This document shows positions 9,447-16,860 of a DNA stretch of 20,807 nucleotides, piece by piece; position 1 is the stretch's first letter, and the number at the start of each line of letters is the position of its first letter. This DNA is from Thalassiosira profunda (lineage: Eukaryota; Bacillariophyta; Thalassiosirophyceae; Thalassiosirales; Thalassiosiraceae), in assembly GCA_036939355.1 (NCBI GenBank), contig JALLAP010000118.1, forward strand, positions 1-20,807. Direction: 5' to 3'. A program made the translations under genes and the position numbers. The notes beneath the pieces were generated by a model, which did no database searches, was not told the DNA's origin, and saw only the letters and a program-made list of their open reading frames with translations.

Positions 9447-10736
9447 TCATTCCTTCACCAACCATGCGACGAGGCAACCTCCGTAGAAAATCAGTGTCAA
9501 CAAACATTTCCACCACAATGAATCGAAGCCCTCGTTGAGCGATCTCCACGGTTCCTTCGTCTCGACCTGTTCGTGCCGCTTCCTCCTCATCCAAGGTTCG
9601 AAGAGCCGCGAGAGCAGAGGCAAAAGGATGTACGAATTGAGAAACACGCTCGTGGCCACCGAGACCAGCCGTTGCAACGACGGATCGTCCAGCCCCCAGA
9701 ACTGATAATAATAGCTCATCATGGCGGCCGTCCAATGAATTGCGATGAAGCGGGAGATGACGGCGATCCACCACACCTTCCATTTCTTTGGTGGTTTTCT
9801 CGGCACCGGCCTCCCCTGGAGGGACAAGAGGTCGGTAAAGGCATCGGGCAGGTCGCGGCCCAGACGGAGGCGCTCGGAGTTGGGCACCACCAGCATGCCC
9901 TTCAATTCGGCCATCAGCACCTTGCGCCGGGGCGATATCATCCACTCGTTCAGAGCGTCGATGTCCTCGAAACGTAGCGTCGTGGAAATCAGCACGGCCC
10001 CGTCGGGATTTTCAGTATTTGCACTGACACCTAAGCTTTCAATGTCCCCAGGAGCGCCACCTTCATTGTTGTTGAGTCCACCGCCTTCACTCTGCCCAGA
10101 TCTCACTGATATGTTCCGCTCATAATTGCGTGTGACGGAAATCAATCCGTGCGCATATCTGCTCGACACTTCCTCCACGCGCTGCACCCATTGCTCATAT
10201 TCGTCCATCTTTGCCGGATCAATTCCATGTTCCACCCTCAATTCTACTGGCTGCTTGTTCGCACACTGAAACATCCGAGACTCTTCGAATTTATGGCTCT
10301 TTGGCGCATTGAACATCACGAATCCATCTTCCAGTATTCTCACAATGCACAGCAGCGTTTCTGCGAAGACGTTGGAGTAGCGCAGCAGCCACGTCGACCG
10401 ATCCCGCTTCAACCACGCCCCGACGCCGTACAGCTTCCCCCGTCGCTCGAACGTGAAGATTCGGGTGAAGGCGTCGAGCGTCCCGAAAACAAGGGTGCAC
10501 ACGATGATCGCCACCTGCAGGAAGAGCGCGAGGCCGGGGGAGAACCATCCCCCGAACGTCAGAAAGTCCCGCAATCCGGCTTTGTCGGCAAATATGTCGG
10601 CCACGACGTTGTGGCAGTACACGATGAAGGAAAGTTTGTACCGCGCGGGGGGTCGGACGTCGGGCGGCTGGTCCGGCGGGACGTAGTCGACGAAGATGGG
10701 CGCCGCGGCGCTTTTCGCGGCTGCCACTCTGCTCAT
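9447..10736 (-). CDS. Multi-pass membrane protein with an ABM-like ferredoxin-fold domain
   Basis: The protein is 429 aa from one exon. Residues 69-90 form a first hydrophobic segment. Residues ~164-286 resemble an antibiotic-biosynthesis-monooxygenase (ABM)/dimeric alpha-beta barrel domain: VELRVEHGIDPAKMDEYEQW..., an AHGLISVTRNY strand, then a strand and helix TTLRFEDIDALNEWMISPRR. A Gly/Ser/Asn-rich insert of ~37 residues (210-247) splits this domain. After it come PPKKWKVWW and hydrophobic segments at 321-345, 355-379 and 408-427. The ABM-then-spans order matches the uncharacterised membrane-ABM family COG3224. Some soluble relatives are monooxygenases or signal via the domain, but enzymatic activity here is unknown. 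The start is ATG 10736, the first ATG; the frame upstream continues only from TTG codons. It is divergent with the GH19-like gene. Confidence 0.65.
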   Translation of the reverse strand: MSRVAAAKSAAAPIFVDYVPPDQPPDVRPPARYKLSFIVYCHNVVADIFADKAGLRDFLTFGGWFSPGLALFLQVAIIVCTLVFGTLDAFTRIFTFERRGKLYGVGAWLKRDRSTWLLRYSNVFAETLLCIVRILEDGFVMFNAPKSHKFEESRMFQCANKQPVELRVEHGIDPAKMDEYEQWVQRVEEVSSRYAHGLISVTRNYERNISVRSGQSEGGGLNNNEGGAPGDIESLGVSANTENPDGAVLISTTLRFEDIDALNEWMISPRRKVLMAELKGMLVVPNSERLRLGRDLPDAFTDLLSLQGRPVPRKPPKKWKVWWIAVISRFIAIHWTAAMMSYYYQFWGLDDPSLQRLVSVATSVFLNSYILLPLLSRLFEPWMRRKRHEQVETKEPWRSLNEGFDSLWWKCLLTLIFYGGCLVAWLVKE

Positions 10737-10893
10737 ATCTTGCTGGCTGCACCTTCCGGGATTGCAAGTCGTCACTCGTCCGTCTGGCAGTTGATATGGC
10801 AACTGTTCACCGTCGACGCGGGCACTGGCTAAAGGGTTCCAGCCGCAAAGCGGAGGGGGTGGCCGGCACTCCTGGATTGCAAATGCCAGTCTT

Positions 10894-10902
10894 GTGCATG
10901 CA
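10894..10902. promoter_or_regulatory. GTGCATGCA motif, copy 1
   Basis: GTGCATGCA contains the palindrome TGCATGCA (10895-10902). An identical copy lies at 11100-11108. A transcription-factor role is inferred only from repetition within a promoter. Confidence 0.25.
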
Positions 10903-11099
10903 CCCTGTTGGTGCAAGTGCAACTGTTCGCTTTACGCAAAAGTCGTGACAATCGTCGGTTCACCCACTTCTTTCAGCCTTTGCCGTTCCTCGTCGGCTCG
11001 CACCATGGCGCCCTCGTCGGGCCGAGCAAGGGATGCGTATTGCGAGGGGACGAGCGGAGCTGGGCGGCGCCAGTAATCCCGTGGGGCGCCCAGGTTGCA

Positions 11100-11108
11100 G
11101 TGCATGCA
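11100..11108. promoter_or_regulatory. GTGCATGCA motif, copy 2
   Basis: This is the second identical copy, 206 bp from the first and about 190 bp upstream of the GH19-like start. Confidence 0.25.
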
Positions 11109-11293
11109 TTTGCAGCTTGGTCTCACACGGTATCTTTGGTTGTACTGATTCCTTTGTGCAAGATTCTCGTAGAGGGGCTGATTCGGCTGCGCTTGATTTG
11201 AAGCAACGCGCACCTCCCGCCCCTGCAGCGCCACTTCCACACATCATGGCGGCCGCCTACGCCGCGGCCGTTTCCCATCCCTCTATCTAGACG

Positions 11294-14200
11294 ATGGACG
11301 GTGGCGCGCTTGCCCATCGACAGCTACGGCGGCCGCGGGGAGGACCGCGATGTGGCGTTGGCGTTGGGTGCCGAGGGGGCTGCTCCATCCCTCTCACCAG
11401 CCTCCTATTCTATGCCGCCACGACAATACCCACCGCCGCGCAGGACGCCAACCACTACTTCTGCGGCACGTCCTGGGACGACGCCTCGGCAAACTGCGAC
11501 GAGCGCCAGCACTGCCCGTCGGGAACCGACGACGAGTGCGAGACCGAAGGCCACATATGTTTCGGGGGGACGTCGTGCGACGTCAAATTGGGGCACGGCA
11601 ATCTATATAAATACGCCAACGTGCCGTATGGGGACATCAGCAACACGCGGTTTTGCGGAGCGGGATGGGACGAGGCCAACGAAGGGTGCAGGTGAGATGA
11701 AATAGAGGTTGCTGCTGGTTGCTCACAAGATGTGCACTCTGACAAATAATGCTCTTGCAAACTCCCCTCCATCCCTGAAATCAATCTACACGACAACGAA
11801 CAATACAACAACTGATCAATGCTCAGCATGGATACGCACTGCCCCTCGGGCTTCTCGGAGGAATGCCCCGACGGCCAAAGTTGTTACGGCGGACTGCAGT
11901 GCAACGTCCAGGATCTCTTGGAGGCTCTGGGCCCCGAGGACGGGGGATCCGCGGCGAATGCAATTGGCAAGCACGATCCCCGGCGGTCCAACTTTTGCGG
12001 CACGTCGTGGTTCGACGCCAATAGCAAATGCGACATTTGGTGTTCGGGAGGTGATGACACTGACTGTCCCGGTTCTTTGGGCTGCTTCGGGAACACCGAA
12101 TGCCATCACGACGAGGATTTGGTCCCGACGCAATCTCCCATCATACCCCCAACGCCGGCCCCGTCGACGGTGCCTCCGGTATCGTACACGGATCCGGGCA
12201 ACACCCGCTATTGCGTGAGTTTTTTGCTTCGTCAAGTGATACGTCAGAAAAAGGAAGAGTCTCCTAATGCTCTCTTGCGAATCACACTGTCAGGGGCTGT
12301 CGTGGGTGCACGCCGAACAGAACTGCAGTGTCGAGACTCACTGTCCATCAGGTTCCGAGTGAGTGTGGCGTTGAAAGTTCTCTGTAGACTGATGATTGCT
12401 CGTTGCAGGATAACCCTGATTCCATTTGCTCTGGACGTACAGTAAGGATTGTCCAAAGGGTCAGACGTGTCATGCCGGGTTGTTGGAGTGCAACATCCAA
12501 GACATCGGGAAAGCAGAGAAACCCGGAGTGCCGACGTTTGTTCCCACCCCGGCTCCGATAAGCAACGACGATCCTAGCAACACAAAGTTCTGTGGCTCTT
12601 CGTGGATGGATGCTGAGGCAAATTGCAGCCTTGAGACCCATTGCCCTGGCGACGACTGCCCGACGGGATTGGTTTGTTATGGTGGTACTCGGTGCAGCGC
12701 CGCCGATATGACAGCAGCTCCCACCGGCGACCCCACGCCGAGTCCGTCGGAACCGCCGACACCGCGACCGACGAATCCTACCATGACTCCTTCCGCCAAT
12801 CCGACGACAGAGACTCGTGCACCGATAACCCCGGCTCCCACCGTCAGCCCTCCACCCACCGGACCTCCCAAACCATCGCCCGGACCAACCATCCCAGTGA
12901 ACGATCCCAGGAATTCGTATTGGTGCGGCGCGGATTGGGGCGATGCGGTCGACAATTGCCACGAACCCTGCATCTCTGGTCAGGACACCGATTGCCCGCC
13001 CGGAATGGCGTGCATTGCGTTCACTCCCTGTCGGCCAAAGCCAAAAACGACGCTGCCCCCGACAAAGACGCCAACAACTGCGAATCCGACGCTGCCGCCA
13101 TCGCCTCCTCCTTCGCCCATTCCAGTAACAGCGGTGGAAGACGTAACAAATGCGCCGAGCGGGAAGATGGTTGATTCGACAATGGCGCCGGCAGAAGGGA
13201 TCGATGTCTCCACAATACGCCCCACAGAAATTGCAACAGAATACGGCGTCGAGGATGCGTACATAGATGAAGTGGATTGGACAGATTCCACGCCGGCGTC
13301 TGCAACATCTGCGCCCAGTGGCAAGCCCACCCCGAGGCCGTCTCCCAATCCAACAAAGAAGCCAACGAATCCGCCCCTGGCTGCGTTGCCTCCGTCCACC
13401 GTGAGCAGGGAGGCTCCATCTCACGATTTGATTGCCGCGGTGGGATCGGTGCTGGTGGCAGCCAGACCGGCCGTTGGCCGCGATGTCCTGCTTACAATCA
13501 ACATGCTGACGAACGAGGTGTCTCCCACCCGGCTGTACCAGTATGACGGCTTCGTCAACGCCCTGGGAGTGCTGAGCAAAGGTGATATGGGGTCAAACTA
13601 CTTCTACTTGGGCCCCAACGACGATCTCAGTGGCGCATACGGACTTGCAAATGTGGCAATCTTCCTCGCGGAGGCATCGGTAGAAAGTGTCCGTCATGAC
13701 ATTTGTGACGAGATCAGCTGGGAGAAGGACGTATTCAGCCGATATCCGATCGCAAACAGTTGCGGCCAGGGGCGCTTCTCCGGGGCCGCAACGGCGTCGT
13801 ACGAAGATTCCAACGTTTGCCCGGACAACGAGGCATTCATGGCGTGTCCGGTAGATACGGCAATGTCTGCCATCGCAGAGAGCCACGGCATTTTCGTCGG
13901 AGCGCCACCTCCATTGGAGTGCAAACCAAACCAGGAAGTTGGAACGGGAGGCTGGGATCCGTCGCTCAGCTGCAAAGATGATGGCTGCAGTTCGTATGAT
14001 GGACAAACGATGGGCAGCATCCACCCTGATAGCATACCTGCAGCAAATTCGGTGAGTGTTGGTGCATTTCGCGTGACCCTTTAATGCTCCGTGCATATCT
14101 AACGGTGACATCGTCTGCTTTCTTGCATTACCAGTTTGGAAGAACGGATGTCGAAGGGTGTTGTTGGTGGGGCCGAGGTGCATTCCCTCGTGGCTCTGCC

Positions 14201-15682
14201 GGTACATGCCTCATTGGACAGCTGAATTACTACATGGGAAAACGCGCATTAGACGAAGGCCGGTCCACTGCCCGCTACAAAGAAGTCGATTTCTGCAAAG
14301 ATCCGAGCGCAATCTGTCGAGGCTACTACGACGATGACAAGACCAATGCCGAAGTCAGATGGTTAATGGGATTGCTCTTCTGGACAAACAAAGTTCAGAC
14401 GTACAACGTGGATGGATGGTCGTACCTGGAGGGCTTGCATGCCTTCGTCGAAGGAGGCATGATCGACATGCAGTTCTTGGAGAATGTTTCTCGAATAGTC
14501 ACTCGCGGTTGTCACGACCAGTTGAGCTGTGGACATGCAGTTGAGAGCGCCGAGAGGCAAGCAAAGTTTGACGCAATCATAGACATATTGGGACAAGCTC
14601 AATCAGGAACGTTGGAGGTGGCGGTGGAGGAGGAAACGGAAGAAGGGCAGGAAGAGGAGGAGGAAGAGGCGAGCGTGATACCACAACCTGCGCCACCACC
14701 TTCGCTGAGACCAACGCCCAGACCTTCTCTTGTGGCTCTGAGTCTTCAGCCGGACCCAATTCCTACAGGCCATCCTACATTACGGGCAGGCAATGGGGCC
14801 GTTGCCGATTTCCAATCCTCTCCAGCACCTATTGACACAATCCCGAATGCAGCTGAGACTGTTGTTGCAGAAGATGACTACCATCTCACCGCCGAAGAGC
14901 TATCCCAGCGGCTCAACTTCCCAAACTTTTATTGTGCATCAAGTGCGGATGAAGCCCAGACAAAATGCGCCACGACGCTGAGAACGTGCAACTTTGGCGA
15001 CTTGCCTTGCAAGCCGGGGCAATATTGCTTTGGAGAATTCGTATGCTCCATCAATTGGTCGGACATTGATTTCGAGTCTGTGGGAGAGGAAACTCCATCT
15101 CAGTCAGACTCCCCGGGAGAGAGTCCAGTGGGAAATGATACCTCGTCGAATGCAATCTTATGCAATGGTCTCTGCCTCCGGCCTCTCAGCGCCGAGGAGT
15201 GTGTGGCTGCTGTTGATGCAATTGCCGGTGGCCGAGGAGCATCTATCGCCTCGTGCGAGAATGTTGGCGTCGGAGAAATATGCGAAAACAACGTCTACTG
15301 CAGCCATGATGCATTTCACAGCAATTGTCCTGGAGGGCAAAACGCGTTCATGCGGGTGGTGGCAGAGAAGTGCGGTGTGCTGTCATCGGGTGCACCTTCC
15401 AGTGATCTAAACGCAACGCCACCAACATTGGAGCCTTCCTCGGCAGCCGGTGTTGACTTGAACAGCACAGCGAAGGACAGCAACAGCACCGATTATCCAG
15501 CGTTTGATGCCACTGACGAGTATCCCGACTTCACTGGGATAGCGGAGGAATCGGACGAAGAACCGGGAGCCTGGTGGACGTGGTCTAAAGGAAATGGCGC
15601 AAATGGACCTCGCCGTTTGTTTGTGCTGCCAATCCTGAGTGCCGCGGTGATGTTGCTGAATGAGCATACATACTTAGAATGA
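11294..15682 (+). CDS. Secreted/surface GH19-chitinase-like protein with seven cysteine modules (five exons)
   Basis: Exons 11294-11691, 11827-12214, 12294-12358, 12443-14051 and 14135-15682 join in frame to 1335 aa. A hydrophobic segment at residues 31-48 (PLTSLLFYAATTIPTAAQ) suggests a signal peptide. Six modules of the type FCGxSWxDAxxxC...HCPSGxxxxCPxGxxCxxxxxC lie at about 54-96, 117-158, 187-225, 259-301, 331-368 and 442-480, and a seventh at ~1081-1124. Thr/Pro linkers lie between. A GH19-like core spans ~645-970: YGLANVAIFLAEASVES (E698 in the catalytic-Glu position), GRTDVEGCCWWGRG, LNYYMGKRALDEG, VDFCKDP, VQTYNVDGW, FLENVSRIVTRGCHD. GH19 enzymes cleave chitin, and diatoms make chitin; carbohydrate binding by the modules is plausible but unproven. 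An acidic run (~983-1000) and a C-terminal hydrophobic tail suggest wall or membrane association. The usual Q-x-T after WGRG is absent. Confidence 0.82.
11375..11379 (+). other. G5 run at alternative start of GH19-like gene (suspected indel)
   Basis: An ATG at 11350 in the neighbouring frame encodes MWRWRWVPRG. Removing one G here joins it to CSIPLTSLLFYAATTIPTAAQ and makes a textbook signal peptide of about 31 residues. The annotated ATG 11294 instead puts 30 Arg/Gly/Cys-rich residues in front of the hydrophobic core. Confidence 0.4.
11692..11826 (+). other. GH19-like gene intron 1 (135 nt)
   Basis: The donor is TGCAG|GTGAGATG and the acceptor is GCTCAG|CATGG, in phase 2, with a possible branch point AACTGAT near 11809. 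Splicing gives EGCSMDTHCPSG, which completes cysteine module 2. The unspliced frame stops at once (TGA). Confidence 0.9.
12215..12293 (+). other. GH19-like gene intron 2 (79 nt)
   Basis: The donor is TATTGC|GTGAGT and the acceptor is CTGTCAG|GGGCTG, in phase 0, with a branch-like CTCCTAATG upstream of the acceptor. Splicing gives NTRYCGLSWVHAEQNC, which restores module 4. Confidence 0.9.
12359..12442 (+). other. GH19-like gene intron 3 (84 nt)
   Basis: The donor is TTCCGA|GTGAGTGT and the acceptor is GTACAG|TAAGG, in phase 2. Splicing gives CPSGSDKDCPKGQTC. An earlier AG (GTTGCAG near 12408) leads to an in-frame stop and is not used. Exon 3 between introns 2 and 3 is only 65 nt. Confidence 0.88.
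14052..14134 (+). other. GH19-like gene intron 4 (83 nt)
   Basis: The donor is AATTCG|GTGAGTGT and the acceptor is TTACCAG|TTTGGA, in phase 0. It joins IPAANS to FGRTDVEGCCWWGRG, immediately before the GH19 core signature. Confidence 0.92.
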
Positions 15683-15893
15683 TGCAGAGCAAATCCTGTG
15701 TAAAGCAGTATTGTAGAATAGAGCGACGGCGATGGTGTGCTACAAAGGTTCTTGGACCTTCCTTTGCGAAGTCGACACGTGGAATTTCCTCTCGCTCTCC
15801 TCCCTCCTCCCCCCTCCCCCGCAAACACGCCCCTCCTCCCGCTCCCTGCGATCCTTATCGCCACCCACAACTACCGCCCGCTCCTCGTCGACG
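15683..15893 (+). promoter_or_regulatory. Intergenic region upstream of the J-protein gene, with a G-box
   Basis: These 211 bp separate the GH19-like stop from the J-protein start on the same strand. They include CACGTG at 15776-15781 (ACACGTGG context), a bZIP/bHLH core that also resembles ACGTG-type ER-stress elements, and a C/T-rich tract at 15785-15850 that is probably 5' UTR or initiator region. The ER-stress link is inference. Confidence 0.35.
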
Positions 15894-16805
15894 ATGCGCC
15901 GGGCTCCTCCGCCGCCGGTGCTCCTCGTGGCGCTCGCGCTGCTCCTGCTGCTCACATCGTCATGCACCGTCCACCCTGGTGTCGGTGCTGCCAATCCGAG
16001 GACCCACTACGACGTCCTCGAGCTTCAGACGGACGCCACCCTCCAGGACATCAAGAAGGCGTACCGCAAACTGGCCGTGCAGCACCATCCCGACCGCAAC
16101 CCCGGCAAGGAGGAGGAGGCCACGGAGAAATTTCGGGAGATTGCCGAGGCGTACGAAGTGCTCTCAGGGGACGCGCGGAAAGAATACGACCGGGCGTTGA
16201 AGGGTGGATTTGGGGGCCAGGGCAACGGGTTCAAGTGGTCCTACGGCAACGGAGGGGGCCGGAGGGAGCGGCCCAGGAGGCGGCACCGAGATCCGTTCGC
16301 ACAATTCAATGATGTGTTCCAGAACGATCCTTTTTTTGCGGAGGCGTTTCAGGGCATGGACGACCTGTTTGAGAAGCACTTTGCAAATAACGGTGCCGGC
16401 GGCGGCCGGGGGAGAAGCAGGGGTGCTGATCAACCAAATGCGGGGACGGATGTGGACACCAAGAAAGAGGGGGCTGGGGGGTGGGTGTGGAATAAACTGA
16501 AGGATTACATGCCCAACGTGGAGATTAAGACGACAACGAGGAGCTCGTCCAACTTTGGCGGCGGAGGCACAACTTACTCGAGCACGTCCCACAGCTTCGG
16601 CGGCAATAGAAGGCAGAGAAGTTCGTCACGCAGCTCCTACACGTCGCGGAGTACTCGCACGACCATCGAAAATGGGCAGCGGGTGACGATACAGTCGCTG
16701 GAGAAGGATGGCAATAAGATCGAGGAAAAGTATGTGGGGGACAAATTGATCGAGCGGAAGATCAACGGGCTGAAGGAGAACATTGGGAGGATTGACGAAT
16801 TTTGA
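15894..16805 (+). CDS. Secretory-pathway J-domain (Hsp40) protein with DNAJB6-like tail
   Basis: The protein is 303 aa from one exon. Residues 1-33 form a strong signal peptide (basic start, then [11 protein letters not shown]). The J domain is at about 38-101 with the invariant HPD at residues 65-67, so it should stimulate an Hsp70 ATPase, most likely BiP in the ER lumen. A Gly/Arg-rich linker follows, then [20 protein letters not shown], a Ser/Thr-rich block (about 212-263), and a C-terminal piece [18 protein letters not shown]...[11 protein letters not shown] that resembles the tail of DNAJB2/DNAJB6-type proteins. There is no zinc finger. The protein ends IDEF, close to but not a canonical KDEL/HDEL signal. 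ATG 15894 begins the signal peptide; the open frame upstream is Pro/Ser-rich UTR-like sequence. Confidence 0.88.
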   Translation: MRRAPPPPVLLVALALLLLLTSSCTVHPGVGAANPRTHYDVLELQTDATLQDIKKAYRKLAVQHHPDRNPGKEEEATEKFREIAEAYEVLSGDARKEYDRALKGGFGGQGNGFKWSYGNGGGRRERPRRRHRDPFAQFNDVFQNDPFFAEAFQGMDDLFEKHFANNGAGGGRGRSRGADQPNAGTDVDTKKEGAGGWVWNKLKDYMPNVEIKTTTRSSSNFGGGGTTYSSTSHSFGGNRRQRSSSRSSYTSRSTRTTIENGQRVTIQSLEKDGNKIEEKYVGDKLIERKINGLKENIGRIDEF

Positions 16806-16860
16806 TGAGGAGAAGATTGTCTACTGGCTGCTCGGAATGAACGAAAGAGGAAATGCTTGT
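16806..16860. other. 55-bp tail-to-tail gap between J-protein and TARBP1-like genes
   Basis: The convergent stops are only 55 bp apart, so the 3' UTRs of the two mRNAs probably overlap in antisense. Confidence 0.8.

Larger units (their letters stand above)
10737..11293. promoter_or_regulatory. Divergent promoter region (ABM protein / GH19-like protein)
   Basis: This 557-bp gap between opposite start codons has no supported gene. The frame of the ABM protein stays open through much of it without an ATG, so an upstream exon cannot be fully excluded. It contains two copies of GTGCATGCA. Confidence 0.5.

Noticed and set aside
10737..10922. N-terminal extension of the ABM protein to 10922
   Set aside because: The extension begins at a TTG, has no ATG and no conserved feature; ATG 10736 is the first real start. 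An upstream exon remains possible but unsupported.
12359..12409. Earlier acceptor (GTTGCAG) for intron 3 of the GH19-like gene
   Set aside because: The resulting frame reaches a TAA at the later acceptor and loses the DKDCPKGQTC part of the module.
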